A DNA stretch of 41,254 nucleotides from Streptomyces corynorhini (GCF_003346515.1 NZ_QQNA01000036.1:1-41254); one strand, 5' to 3'. Counted from the first letter of the stretch, positions 1 to 7,927 are shown. Translations and numbers: made by a program. Notes: generated by a model from the sequence alone, not told the origin.

Positions 1-637
1 TCCAGAGCGCGTTGCGCGCGTCCGCCGAGGCCGGTGACAGCAGCGCCAACCGGTTCGACACCGCGGCCTGCGGCACCGCGAAGTCCGCCGACGCGCGCAG
101 CAGGTTGGTGGCCAGGAAGGCGGCCACGGTCAGCATGGGCGGGGTCAGCACGGACGGCAGCGCCCGCCCGATCCCCATGCCCAGCGCGGCCCCCGCGCCG
201 AGGGCGAGCGCCGCCACCAGCGAGATGGGCAGCCACGCGAGGTGGGTGTACGCGGTGGGGCCGGTGAAGACCTGCACCGCGCCCACCAGGACGAGGAGCG
301 CGTACCCCGAGGCCAGCGTCAACGCCGTCATACCCGCCAGCACGGCGGCGCGGTGCCGGGCGGGCCGCGGTGTGCTCGTCAGCAGCTCGGTGATCTTCGA
401 ACGGTGGTCGCGCAGCCCCTGGAGAGCCCCGAGCCCGATGGCGACCGGCCACAGGATCACCAGCAGCGACCGGGTCCACAGGGCCATGGGCGTCCACTGG
501 ACCGTCCACTGCGAGGCACCGTGCCACCACGGGCCGGAGATCAGATACAGGAACGCCAGCGCGACGGCCGGTACCACGGCGCCGGCCCACGGTGCGACGG
601 AGCGCCTCAACTCGGTACGCAGAATAGGGATGTTCAC
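1..637 (-). CDS. ABC-2 type transporter permease (partial, C-terminus outside window)
   Basis: Translating the minus strand from the GTG at 637-635 gives an open frame to the window edge, beginning VNIPILRTELRRSVAPWAG. It has several hydrophobic stretches (for example VVPAVALAFLYLISG and LLVILWPVAIGLGAL) separated by a basic cytosolic loop (RDHRSKITELLTSTPRPARHR). This is the pattern of ABC-2 exporter permeases. The start overlaps the stop of the upstream ATPase as GTGA, so the two are translationally coupled and probably form one exporter. About 212 codons are visible and the C-terminus lies to the left of the window. The substrate cannot be inferred. The family call rests on the partner gene and the hydrophobic pattern, not on a diagnostic motif. 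Confidence 0.75.
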   Translation of the reverse strand, partial: MNIPILRTELRRSVAPWAGAVVPAVALAFLYLISGPWWHGASQWTVQWTPMALWTRSLLVILWPVAIGLGALQGLRDHRSKITELLTSTPRPARHRAAVLAGMTALTLASGYALLVLVGAVQVFTGPTAYTHLAWLPISLVAALALGAGAALGMGIGRALPSVLTPPMLTVAAFLATNLLRASADFAVPQAAVSNRLALLSPASADARNALW

Positions 638-1443
638 CAGGATGCCTTTCCCTGTCCGGAACCCAGCAGCATCGCCGAGTAGCCGCGCTCCAGTGGGCTG
701 TCGCCCGGGTGTTCGGGGCCGCCCACCGAGGCCAGTTCGTCCGGGGGCCCCTGGAACACCAGCCGCCCCTCCGCGAACAGCACCACGTCGGTGCAGGCCG
801 CGGCGACGTCCTCCACCAGATGGGTCGAGACGACCACGCAGGCGTCCGTGGCCAGTTCCTGGAGCAGCTCGCGGAAGCGCAGCCGCTGCGCCGGGTCCAG
901 GCCGACCGTCGGCTCGTCCAACAGCAGGATCGACGGGTCGTTGACGATGGCCTGGGCGATGCCGACGCGCCGGACCATGCCGCCCGACAGGGACTTCATC
1001 CGGTCGTCGGCGCGGTCGGCGAGGCCGACCCGCTCCACGGCGCGCTGGACGGCGCCGGGGATGTCGGCCTTCGGCACCTCCTTCAGCCACGCCATGTACT
1101 CGACGAACTCGCGCACCGTGAAGCGCTTGTAGTAGCCGAACTCCTGCGGCAGGTAGCCGATCCGGCGGCGCAGCGCCCGGTGTTCGCCCATGGTGCCGGT
1201 GGACTCGCCGAGCAGCTCCAGGGTGCCCTCGGCGGGCCGCAGTACGGTGGCCAGCGCCCGGATGAGTGTGGTCTTGCCCGCTCCGTTGGGCCCGAGCAGG
1301 CCGTGTACGCCGGTGCCCAGCGACAGGTCCAGCCCGTCGACGGCCATCCGCTTGCGGCCTGCCCGTACCTTGAGTCCGGTGGCCCGGATCTCCCAGGCGT
1401 ATGTCGTGGGCGCGAGGTCGGCCGCGTTCACTGTGGATGTCAT
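634..1443 (-). CDS. ABC transporter ATP-binding protein
   Basis: The 269-aa nucleotide-binding subunit of an ABC exporter is expected to work in the cytoplasm with the coupled permease encoded just downstream. Visible motifs are Walker A (GPNGAGKT, residues 51-58), a Q-loop near YLPQEFGYY, the signature LSGGM followed by VRRVGIAQA, Walker B ILLLDEPTVGLDP and an H-switch STHLVEDV. This order is that of CcmA/NatA-type exporters. The ATG at 1443 has a good ribosome binding site (GGAGAGGAG) just upstream. The stop overlaps the next start by four bases (GTGA). The gene follows an ECF sigma/anti-sigma-like pair in the same orientation, so it may belong to that regulon, although a 191-bp repeat-rich gap separates them. 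Confidence 0.9.
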   Translation of the reverse strand: MTSTVNAADLAPTTYAWEIRATGLKVRAGRKRMAVDGLDLSLGTGVHGLLGPNGAGKTTLIRALATVLRPAEGTLELLGESTGTMGEHRALRRRIGYLPQEFGYYKRFTVREFVEYMAWLKEVPKADIPGAVQRAVERVGLADRADDRMKSLSGGMVRRVGIAQAIVNDPSILLLDEPTVGLDPAQRLRFRELLQELATDACVVVSTHLVEDVAAACTDVVLFAEGRLVFQGPPDELASVGGPEHPGDSPLERGYSAMLLGSGQGKASW

Positions 1444-1634
1444 GGGGTGCTCCTCTCCGTTGTTCAGCGAATACGTTGTTCAGCGCGGGATCAGTCCTGC
1501 ATCAGCGCGCGTGTTCAGCGCGTGTTCAGCGCGGGATCAGTCCGGGATCAGCGCGTGTTCAGGGCGGTATCAGTGCGGTATCAGGGCGTGTTGAGGGCGT
1601 GTGCAGCGCGGGATCAGCGGCGGTCGGTTGTGGG
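1444..1634. repeat. Short imperfect tandem repeats between anti-sigma-like gene and ABC ATPase gene
   Basis: The gap holds many 10-11 bp imperfect units alternating GTGTTCAG and GGGATCAG-like words (about 1470-1620). No gene or clear promoter is recognised in it. Confidence 0.6.
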
Positions 1635-2630
1635 TCAGCGGTGTGTTCCCAGCACCGAGTACGCTGACCTGCGCGCCCATACGACTCCGATGCCGAGCGC
1701 GAGAATCAGCCCCCACACGGGCGCACCGTCCAGCCGCAGCGCCGAGGGCACACGGCTGGTGGCCACGGCCGGCGCCAGGATCACGGCGGCCCACACCGAC
1801 ACCAGCGCGACGGCGGCACGGGACACCCCGATGACACTGCCGAGCGCCAGGGCCGTCGAGGTGAACGCCAGGCAGGGCAGCAGCCACAACCCGGCGGTCA
1901 CCCCCGTCGCCCAGCCGCCCACCAGCAGTACGGGCACCACCACGGCCAGTACGGACGCGGTGCGCCGCAGCACCAGGTGGAGCCCGGCCCTGGGCGCGGA
2001 GGCCGTCAGTTCGTACGCCGGGTCGAGGCCGCGCGACCACGACGCCGCGACGCCGAACACCGGCAGGATCGGGGCGAGCAGCAGCAGGAACGACACCTGG
2101 GCGCCCGAGCCGGACCCGGCGCCGATCTCGGTCCCGGCCTCGGCCCCGGTCCCGGTCCCGGCCCCGAGGCTGTAGCCGTAGCCGGGCCCGAACAGGTCGA
2201 GCAGCAGCGCCAGCAGCGTCACGCTCACGAGCGTGCCCAGCCACGGCAGCATCGTGGGCGTCAGCCACCGCGACAGCCGCCTCGACAGCGACGCCGGCCA
2301 GAGCAGCCGGTGCCGTGGCGGGGCGGTGGCCGCCAATTGGGGTGCCAGGTCGGCCCAGACACGGTCGACCAGCGCCGCCACGCTGGGCGTTCCCGTCAGG
2401 TTGGGCGTTCCCGCCACGGAGGTCGTCTCCGCCGCGCCGGGCGTTCCCGCCGCGCCGGGCGTGTGCGCCACGGAGGGTGTGTGCGTCATGGTGGCGGCCG
2501 ACAGCCGGTCACGGCAGTGCCGGCACGCCTCCAGATGGGCTTCCAGGGCCCAGACCTCGTCCGCGGCCATGTCCATGTCGCCGCGCGCGTATCCGTTGAT
2601 GATCCCCGCCGACGCGTGTTCCACGCTCAT
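1635..2630 (-). CDS. Zinc-finger anti-sigma-like membrane protein
   Basis: The 331-aa protein begins MSVEHASAGIINGYARGDMD and carries a putative anti-sigma zinc finger, H32-x3-C36-x2-C39 (HLEACRHC). A Thr/Pro/Gly-rich linker of degenerate repeats follows (TPSV, TPGA, TPNL; about residues 45-85). After that come roughly six hydrophobic segments, for example MLPWLGTLVSVTLLALLLDLF and VLAVVVPVLLVGGWATG. The ATG at 2630 overlaps the stop of the upstream sigma gene as ATGA, the usual arrangement of an ECF sigma factor and its anti-sigma partner. Inference: the cytosolic finger holds the sigma factor at the membrane. Oddity: the membrane part is much larger than the single helix of a classical anti-sigma factor, so this may be a sensor or a transporter-associated subunit. 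Longer upstream starts would run through the sigma gene and were rejected. Confidence 0.8.
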   Translation of the reverse strand: MSVEHASAGIINGYARGDMDMAADEVWALEAHLEACRHCRDRLSAATMTHTPSVAHTPGAAGTPGAAETTSVAGTPNLTGTPSVAALVDRVWADLAPQLAATAPPRHRLLWPASLSRRLSRWLTPTMLPWLGTLVSVTLLALLLDLFGPGYGYSLGAGTGTGAEAGTEIGAGSGSGAQVSFLLLLAPILPVFGVAASWSRGLDPAYELTASAPRAGLHLVLRRTASVLAVVVPVLLVGGWATGVTAGLWLLPCLAFTSTALALGSVIGVSRAAVALVSVWAAVILAPAVATSRVPSALRLDGAPVWGLILALGIGVVWARRSAYSVLGTHR

Positions 2631-3187
2631 GCCAGTGCCTTCCGCATCGCGATCCGCGCCCGGCGGGCCCGCGTCTTGACCGTGCCCTCGGGCAGTCCGA
2701 GCAGGACGGCGGTCTCCCGGACGGACATCCCGTCCAGCACCATGGCCTGCAGTACTTGTCGCAGCTCCGGCGCGAGGCGCCGCAGCGCGTCCCCGACGTC
2801 GCCGCCGACGGTCGCCGCGAGCGCCTCCTCCTCGGCGGCGGGCGCCGCGGCGAGTTGGAGAGCGGCCGGCGGCGGCTCGGCATGGTGGGCCCGGCGCCGG
2901 AAGGCGTCGACGAGGCGGCGCGCCGCTATCGTCCACAGCCATCCGACGGCCGACCCGCCCACCGAGGCACCCGCGAACGAACCGGCCGCGCGCCACACCG
3001 CGAGATACGTCTCCTGCATGGTCTCGGCGACGATCTGCTCGTCCGAGCAGCGGCGGCGCAGCCGCACCGCCAGCCACGGCGAGGTACGCCGGTACAGCTC
3101 CTCGAACGCGGCACGGTCGCCCTTGGCGACCCGTCGGACGAGACGTTCCTCGTCCAGCTCGTGCAGTGCTGCCCTGGTTGATCTCAC
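2627..3187 (-). CDS. ECF-type RNA polymerase sigma factor
   Basis: The 186-aa product shows sigma region 2 (DEERLVRRVAKGDRAAFEELYRR to SDEQIVAETMQETYLAVWR) and region 4 with its helix-turn-helix (LRQVLQAMVLDGMSVRETAVLLGLPEGTVKTRARRAR; read here as consecutive pieces). It would direct RNA polymerase to a small regulon in the cytoplasm. The GTG at 3187 was chosen because sigma homology starts a few residues later. A promoter-like pair also ends about 8 bases upstream (see 3196-3223), which would make the mRNA nearly leaderless. The frame stays open to an ATG at 3352, but that extension is Arg/Gly-rich without recognisable domain. The stop overlaps the anti-sigma-like start by four bases, implying coupled synthesis of regulator and antagonist. 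Confidence 0.85.
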   Translation of the reverse strand: MRSTRAALHELDEERLVRRVAKGDRAAFEELYRRTSPWLAVRLRRRCSDEQIVAETMQETYLAVWRAAGSFAGASVGGSAVGWLWTIAARRLVDAFRRRAHHAEPPPAALQLAAAPAAEEEALAATVGGDVGDALRRLAPELRQVLQAMVLDGMSVRETAVLLGLPEGTVKTRARRARIAMRKALA

Positions 3188-3195
3188 ACGTGCTA

Positions 3196-3223
3196 GACGC
3201 CCTCGCCCGCCGCCAGGTTTTCC
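3196..3223 (-). promoter_or_regulatory. Candidate ECF-type autoregulatory promoter
   Basis: On the minus strand, GGAAAAC (3223-3217) is followed after 17 bp by CGTC (3199-3196). This resembles the GGAAC-N16/17-CGTC pattern of ECF promoters. The GTG at 3187 lies about eight bases downstream, consistent with a leaderless transcript of an autoregulated sigma gene. It is a motif reading only. Confidence 0.45.
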
Positions 3224-3333
3224 GTTCGGTGTGTCCTGCGTCACACGTGTGTCGGTGCGGCCCGGTCCGCCCCCGCGGGACCTGCCGTCCGGTGACCGGC
3301 GCCGTCTGCGAACATCCCCTGCGCGGACCATCC

Positions 3334-3395
3334 GATCAACCAATGCGATCAACCAATGCGATCAGCCATCCGATCAGCCATCCGATCAGCCATCC
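3334..3395. repeat. Tandem repeat, 13-bp x2 then 12-bp x3
   Basis: Two copies of GATCAACCAATGC are followed by three copies of GATCAGCCATCC. The block sits between the sigma gene and a gene remnant and has no coding sense. Confidence 0.9.
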
Positions 3396-3448
3396 GGCAA
3401 ACGGCCCCGCTCAGCCCGCCTTCGACGCCGGCGCACCCGTGCGCTCCG

Positions 3449-3625
3449 GCGTTGCCCGACCTGCGCGCGACGAAGGGCTGGACGCAGGAGAAGCTCGAAG
3501 GGCTGACCGTGGCGGGCAACGGCGAGGTCTACGCCGTCACCGACAACGACGGCCTGGAGAACGCCACCGGCGAGACGGTGTTCCTGCGCCTCGGCTCCCG
3601 AGGAAAGGTCTTCGGCCGCTCCTGA
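3449..3625 (+). pseudogene. C-terminal remnant of an esterase-like phytase-family protein
   Basis: The frame ending at the TGA at 3623-3625 reads LPDLRATKGWTQEKLEG followed by LTVAGNGEVYAVTDNDGLEN and ATGETVFLRLG. I recognise this as the extreme C-terminus of actinobacterial esterase-like phytase-domain proteins, which are normally several hundred residues long and exported. Only about 58 codons remain. Upstream the frame enters the tandem repeats at 3334-3395, and no N-terminal domain or signal peptide is present. Most likely a deletion left only the tail. The family name is from memory of the motif and not from a search. Confidence 0.55.
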
Positions 3626-3664
3626 CGGCGCTCGGGCCGGTCGAGCGCGCCGAGCCGGTCCGAC

Positions 3665-3727
3665 CTGACGGCCCTGACGGCCCTGACGGCCCTGACGGCC
3701 CTGACGGCCCTGACGGCCCTGACGGAC
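3665..3727. repeat. 9-bp tandem repeat (CTGACGGCC), about 7 copies
   Basis: Six perfect and one near-perfect copy of CTGACGGCC are followed to about 3830 by looser GACCAG/CAGGCC words. These occupy the space between the remnant gene and the response regulator stop at 3850. Reading frames here give only low-complexity peptides. Confidence 0.9.
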
Positions 3728-3849
3728 CCGACGGACCAGCCAGGTCTGTCAGGTCCGTCCGACCAGCGCGGCCAGCCCGACCAGTCAGGCCAACCCGACC
3801 AGCCCGACCAGTCAGGCCAGTCGGACCGTTCCAACCGCGTTCCCACCGC

Positions 3850-4509
3850 TCAGATCACGAGGCCGTGGCGGTACGCGTAGACGACCGCCTGGACGCGGTC
3901 GCGGAGCCCGAGCTTGGCGAGGATGCGCGACACGAACGTCTTGACGGTCTCCGGGCTGATCTGCAGGGTCGCCGCGATCTCGCTGTTGGAGAGGCCGTCC
4001 GCGATCCGGCGCAGAACCTCCAGCTCGCGGGGGGTCAGCGCGCTGTCCCCCGGAGCGCCGTCGGTCGGCCGGATCCGGGCGGCGTACCTGCCCACGAGCT
4101 GCCGCGTCACCTCGGGGTCCAGCAGCGCCGCGCCCATGGCCACCGTCCTGATCCCGTGCAGGAGTTGGGCCGGCGGCGCGTCCTTGAGCAGGAACCCGCT
4201 CGCCCCCGCGCGCAGCGCCTCGTACACGTACGCGTCCAGATTGAACGTGGTCACCACGAGCACCTTGACGGGATGCGGCACCCCGGCGCCCGCCAGCAGG
4301 CGGGTGGCCTCGATGCCGTCGAGCACCGGCATGCGGATGTCCATCACCACGACGTCCGGGCGCAGCCGGGCGGCGAGGTCGACCGCGGTCCGCCCGTCCC
4401 CGCACTCGCCCACGGTCTCCAGGTCGGGCTGAGCGTCGATGATCGTGGCGAGCCCGGTGCGGATCAGCATCTGGTCGTCGCAGACAAGGACCCGGATCGG
4501 CGCGGTCAC
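3850..4509 (-). CDS. NarL/FixJ-family response regulator
   Basis: The 219-aa two-component response regulator has a receiver domain (about 1-125) with acidic pocket D11/D12, phospho-acceptor D57 (VVVMD in front of IRMP), T87 and K109. A LuxR-type HTH follows (about 150-215; TPRELEVLRRIADGLSNSEI, then ISPETVKTFVSRILAKLGL). On phosphorylation by the coupled kinase it should bind DNA and control transcription. The GTG at 4509 overlaps the kinase stop as GTGA, so stoichiometric synthesis is expected. It is the last gene of a three-gene leftward operon (protease, kinase, regulator). The target genes are not evident. All catalytic positions look intact. Confidence 0.93.
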   Translation of the reverse strand: MTAPIRVLVCDDQMLIRTGLATIIDAQPDLETVGECGDGRTAVDLAARLRPDVVVMDIRMPVLDGIEATRLLAGAGVPHPVKVLVVTTFNLDAYVYEALRAGASGFLLKDAPPAQLLHGIRTVAMGAALLDPEVTRQLVGRYAARIRPTDGAPGDSALTPRELEVLRRIADGLSNSEIAATLQISPETVKTFVSRILAKLGLRDRVQAVVYAYRHGLVI

Positions 4510-5825
4510 GAGGGCGCTCCCGCCGGTATCCGGGCCTGTACGACGAAACCACCGGCCGCGTCCCGGCCCGCGCTGAAGTCGCCGCCCAGGATGTCGACCC
4601 GCTCGCGGAGACCGGCGAGGCCGCGCCCGCTGCCGCCGACGAGCCCGGCCCGCGCGCCGGAGCCGTCCGTGCCGACCTCCACCGTGATCTCCGTTCCGCT
4701 GTGTCGTACCCGAACCGAAGTACGGCTGCCGTGAGCGTACTTGAGGGCGTTGGTCAGGGCCTCCTGCACGACCCGGTACGCCACGAGGCCCGCGCTGCCG
4801 CTCGCTTCGGCCGGGGTGCCCTCCTCGGTGAACTCCACCGGCTGCCCGGCGCGGCGGGCCTGCTCCACGAGCGGGTGGAATCCGCCCGTGAGCGGCGCCA
4901 TGGCCTCGGGGGCGGGGCCGGGGCCACCGTGCTCAGGGGCGCGGTGGCCCGGGTCGCGACGCTCGGAGTCGCCGCGGCCGGGGGTGCTGTGGCCGGGGGT
5001 GCTGTGGTCGGGGTTGAGCAGGTCGAGGAGATGGCGCAGGTCGGTGATGGCCCGTCGGCCGGTGTCCGAGACGGCGCTCAGGGTCTGGTCGAGGCGGTCG
5101 GGCGCGGCGGTCAGATAGCGCGCCGCCTCGGCCTGTACGACCATCGCCGTTACGTGGTGGGTCACGACGTCGTGCAACTCGCGTGCGATACGGGTGCGTT
5201 CGGCGGTGATGGTGTCCTCGGCGATGCGGCGGCGGAGTTCGACCTCGGCGGCCCGGGTCCTGCGCAGCCAGGATCCGATGCCGCACGCGAAGGCCAGCGC
5301 CAGGTAGAACGTCACGTACTCGCCCGGCGACTCGCCGGATCCCACCCGCTGGAGGGCGGCCACCAGCAGCAGAAAGGCGGCGGAGAAGGCGAGCGCCGCG
5401 CCGCGCCGGACCCGTGCCAGCCACGCCCCCGCGCTGAACAGCGCGATCGGCAGTGTGGTGCCCGCCACCGTGTGGTAGCCGAGGAGTTGGTCCATGGCGA
5501 AGCCGACCGAGACGAGGGCCACGCAGACGACCGGCAGCCGTCGGCGCAGGGCGAGCGGGAGGCACTGGAGGAGGACCGCGGCGGCGCCCAGCGCGTCGAA
5601 GGCCCGGTCCGGCACGCCGCCGATCCGCGTTCCCTGGGTGTGGAAGGCGGGAAGGAGTGAGACGGCGAGGCACAGCAGGGCGAGCGGCACGTCGCGGGCC
5701 GTGACGTCGAGCCTCTGCCACAGCTCCGGGGCCCGCCTCAGGGCCCGCCTCAGGGCCTGCCTCAGGGCCCGCCTCAGGGCCGGCGACCGGCCGACCGGGC
5801 CGACGACTCGTCTCACGTCGATCAC
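4506..5825 (-). CDS. Sensor histidine kinase (HisKA_3 / NarX-DesK type)
   Basis: The 439-aa membrane kinase has several hydrophobic helices in its first half (PLALLCLAVSLLPAF, LLQCLPLALRRRLPV, GAALAFSAAFLLLVAAL). Then come the dimerisation/phosphoacceptor box ERTRIARELHDVVTHHVTAM with the phospho-His in ELHDVV, and a HATPase domain with N-box EALTNALKYA and glycine loop GSGRGLAGLRERV. It should phosphorylate the response regulator encoded immediately downstream. The start is the GTG at 5825, overlapping the protease stop as GTGA; a second GTG at 5816 is possible. Oddities are an N-terminal LRRAL/LRQAL repeat caused by a DNA tandem repeat (about 5727-5790) and a low-complexity His/Pro/Gly insert between H-box and ATPase domain (NPDHSTPGHSTPGRG region). 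Confidence 0.88.
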   Translation of the reverse strand: MIDVRRVVGPVGRSPALRRALRQALRRALRRAPELWQRLDVTARDVPLALLCLAVSLLPAFHTQGTRIGGVPDRAFDALGAAAVLLQCLPLALRRRLPVVCVALVSVGFAMDQLLGYHTVAGTTLPIALFSAGAWLARVRRGAALAFSAAFLLLVAALQRVGSGESPGEYVTFYLALAFACGIGSWLRRTRAAEVELRRRIAEDTITAERTRIARELHDVVTHHVTAMVVQAEAARYLTAAPDRLDQTLSAVSDTGRRAITDLRHLLDLLNPDHSTPGHSTPGRGDSERRDPGHRAPEHGGPGPAPEAMAPLTGGFHPLVEQARRAGQPVEFTEEGTPAEASGSAGLVAYRVVQEALTNALKYAHGSRTSVRVRHSGTEITVEVGTDGSGARAGLVGGSGRGLAGLRERVDILGGDFSAGRDAAGGFVVQARIPAGAPS

Positions 5826-6661
5826 CGGGGCAGTGTAGTGACGGGCGCGGCGAGGCGCTCGGCGCGCCCGCGCCGGGGGGTCAGATGGCCGCGACGCCGG
5901 GCCAGCCACATGAAGACGACCGCGGTCAGCACGCAGAACAGCACCGAGTACAGGCTGGCCTCCGGGCCGAAGTCGCCGCCGGTGATCAGCCGCGCGCCCG
6001 ATGTGGTGGAGTCGAGCAGCCCTTGCGGAGTGTCGTTGCCCGAGACCTCGGTGCTGAAGATGGCGGACGCGGCGAGGTTCCAGCCGAAGTGCAGCCCGAT
6101 CGGCACCCACAGCGTGCGGGTGGCGGCGTACGCGGCGCCGAGCATGGTGCCGGCCTCGATCGCGATGGCGACGGCCCCCCACACACTGGCGTTGGGGTTG
6201 AGCAGGTGCCACGCGCCGAACAGTACGGAGGTCACCAGCAGCGCGGTCCAGGTGCCGCCGCGCTCCTCGATGATCCGGAAGAGGATGCCACGGAAGATCA
6301 GTTCCTCCGTCGCGGCGGCCGCGGCCATGAAGCCGAACAGCCCCACCGCGCCCGTCGGCGAGCCCAGGCCGAGGACCTCGTAGCCGCCGAGCGCGTAGAT
6401 GTTCCCGATGACGGCCGTGAACAGGCCGACGCCGAGCAGCGTCCCCAGGAAGAGTGCGCCCGGGGCGCCTTGGCGGCCCAGCTCCGTGACCGGACGGCGC
6501 TCGGTCCGCCGTACCACCCACCTGTGGACGAGAACCGCGAGCACGGCTGTGCCGACACCGAGGGCGAGTGTGAGCCACGGGTTGTCCTGCACGTTTTGGA
6601 CGACCTGGCCGCCGACGAAGGCGACCGCCATGACCGCCAGCAACTGCCAAACGAGTCTCAT
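5822..6661 (-). CDS. CPBP-family intramembrane glutamic protease (CAAX-like)
   Basis: The 279-aa polytopic membrane protein has seven to eight hydrophobic segments. The Abi/CAAX core is visible: EE-x3-R as E119, E120 and R124 in TEELIFRGIL, then FGAWHLLNPNASVWG with the conserved His, and a third motif GLHFGWNLAASAIF with His and Asn. Related enzymes cleave membrane proteins or act in bacteriocin and signalling systems. No substrate is evident here. The ATG at 6661 is preceded by GGAAGG. It overlaps the histidine kinase start (GTGA) and heads that operon, so a role in signal processing for the kinase is a reasonable inference. Confidence 0.87.
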   Translation of the reverse strand: MRLVWQLLAVMAVAFVGGQVVQNVQDNPWLTLALGVGTAVLAVLVHRWVVRRTERRPVTELGRQGAPGALFLGTLLGVGLFTAVIGNIYALGGYEVLGLGSPTGAVGLFGFMAAAAATEELIFRGILFRIIEERGGTWTALLVTSVLFGAWHLLNPNASVWGAVAIAIEAGTMLGAAYAATRTLWVPIGLHFGWNLAASAIFSTEVSGNDTPQGLLDSTTSGARLITGGDFGPEASLYSVLFCVLTAVVFMWLARRRGHLTPRRGRAERLAAPVTTLPR

Positions 6662-7142
6662 CAGAACCTTCCACGAATTCCGGGGCCCGCAGCGCCGGGC
6701 CGACTCGAACGTTAGGGATCACGGACCCCGGAATCGTCACCGCACGGTGGACACTTGCGCGTAGCTCGCACGGGGGACAGCGCTCGCGGGATTCCCCACA
6801 TGCGGTCCCGTTCTGGAAAGGGTGCGGTCAGAAGGTGGGCGCACATTACTTGCGGTCTCCATCGGACGTGAACTCCGCACCGCCCCCAGGGGTGTTCACT
6901 ATATTGCCGATTAGTGCTTTTGATGGATTGTTCGGGACGAAAGAGTGAGCGGGTGAGGGGAATCGAACGCACGCTCAGGGTGGCGAATCGACCTGTATTC
7001 GACAGCCTCATATGCCCGGTGAATGACGGCAGTTGAGGGGGCGGTTCGCGCTCGTGAAGGGGGCCGTAACGGGAAGTGACGTGGCACTTTCGTGGTAGAG
7101 TATTGATGAATTCACAGGACGCCACGAAAAAAGGGGAATGGC
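6662..7142. other. Intergenic region, comparatively A+T-rich, no gene recognised
   Basis: This 481-bp gap separates divergent genes. The stretch from about 6830 to 7140 has visibly more A/T than its surroundings (for example CACTATATTGCCGATTAG near 6898). It contains the tRNA-Gly-like fragment listed at 6946. A leftward frame of 137 codons crosses it, but its protein has no domain-like features and no convincing start. Confidence 0.5.
6946..6989 (-). repeat. Possible degenerate tRNA-Gly(CCC) 3'-end copy
   Basis: The segment starts with GAGCGGGTGA, contains GAATCGAAC and then CGCTC, and ends GGCGAATC. In order and spacing it resembles the tRNA-Gly 3'-end copies at 24553 and 27653 (GAGCGGGTGA, GAATCGAAC, CGCTC, GGGAATC). 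The CCA-equivalent and several T-stem bases differ, and no terminator hairpin is seen beside it. It may be an old attachment-site scar or a chance match. Confidence 0.25.
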
Positions 7143-7742
7143 GTGAACACCGAGAAGGTCACGGCTCGACGTCTTACGGCCGAAGAGGTTTCGGAGTTGG
7201 GTCTCCAGGATGAAATCTTCGTCTCGGCAGAGACGGATGGCCTTCCTCTCGACTGCTATGCCCCGGCTTTCCTCACGGAGCCGGGTAAGAATTTCGAGGG
7301 AGGGTCCTTCGCCGCGAAGACGGTCTTCGACGAGGAAATCCATGTCCTCCCCGACGATGCCGAAGGGCGCGGGATCTGGATCGCCGACAAGACGGGCGAG
7401 GAGATCGAGGTCCTCCAGGGTGCCGGTGTCCTCCTGAACCTCGCCCTCTTCGTGCCCAACGGGAACAAGGAGTCCCTGGAGGCGCTCTACGGCGCCGCGC
7501 GGGACGCGTTCGGCGCGGGGATCGTGCAGCGCTGGAACGAGGAAGTCGTCGCGGTGCCGGACATCAAGGTCGACCTGTTCGAGGAGCCGGCCCGGGGCCG
7601 GAAGAACACGAGCAATCAGAACCGCGACCGCCGCGCCCTGGACATCTACCCGACCCGGGTGCGGTTCATGGAGCCCAGCGACGGCTGGAAGTTCATTGTC
7701 GAGCCGCACAAGGAGATCGTCGACGAGACGCCGACGATCTGA
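7143..7742 (+). CDS. Hypothetical protein, 199 aa
   Basis: I do not recognise this family. The GTG at 7143 follows a good ribosome binding site (AAGGGGA), and the product begins MNTEKVTARRLTAEEVSELG. It is acidic and soluble-looking with no signal peptide, membrane helix or Cys/His cluster. It has a mixed alpha/beta feel (GRGIWIADKTGEEIEVLQGAG, then LLNLALFVPN) and a basic patch GRKNTSNQNRDRR near residue 155. It stands alone, followed by a short tandem repeat and a very strong terminator, so it is probably monocistronic. The A+T-richer upstream region and the tRNA-like scar nearby hint at acquisition by transfer, but this is weak. Confidence 0.75.
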   Translation: MNTEKVTARRLTAEEVSELGLQDEIFVSAETDGLPLDCYAPAFLTEPGKNFEGGSFAAKTVFDEEIHVLPDDAEGRGIWIADKTGEEIEVLQGAGVLLNLALFVPNGNKESLEALYGAARDAFGAGIVQRWNEEVVAVPDIKVDLFEEPARGRKNTSNQNRDRRALDIYPTRVRFMEPSDGWKFIVEPHKEIVDETPTI

Positions 7743-7790
7743 CGGAACCGAAGACGGAACCGAAGACGGAACCGAAGACGGAACCGAAGA
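7743..7790. repeat. 12-bp tandem repeat (CGGAACCGAAGA) x4
   Basis: Four copies begin directly after the stop codon of the 199-aa protein gene. Confidence 0.9.
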
Positions 7791-7877
7791 CGGCTCGAAG
7801 GCAGCCCGGAGACCACGTCCGCGGCACAGGAAGGGCTCAACAGCCCACTGTCCGCACGGTGGTCGACGGTGATGCGA

Positions 7878-7927
7878 CCGGACGCCCGGCCGGGGTCTCC
7901 CATGGAGGCTCCCGGCCGGGCGTCCGG
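7878..7927. terminator. Strong bidirectional hairpin, 17-bp perfect arms
   Basis: Arms 7878-7894 (CCGGACGCCCGGCCGGG) and 7911-7927 pair perfectly around a 16-base loop that can extend the stem (CTCC/GGAG). The hairpin lies between the 199-aa gene and the deacetylase gene. No U-tract follows, as is common for streptomycete terminators. Confidence 0.75.

Noticed and set aside
3188..3352. N-terminal extension of the sigma factor to an ATG at 3352
   Set aside because: The extension is Arg/Gly-rich, lies over the candidate promoter and adds nothing recognisable as sigma domain.
3529..3846. 105-aa minus-strand frame rich in RAV and WSG repeats
   Set aside because: Produced by the 9-bp tandem repeat.
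4506..6740. Single 744-aa minus-strand frame joining the kinase with sequence under the protease gene
   Set aside because: The upstream part is a shadow of the CPBP protease read in another frame; the GTGA overlap marks the kinase start.
6712..7125. 137-aa minus-strand frame in the intergenic region
   Set aside because: No domain, no ribosome binding site, atypical composition; it crosses the tRNA-like scar.
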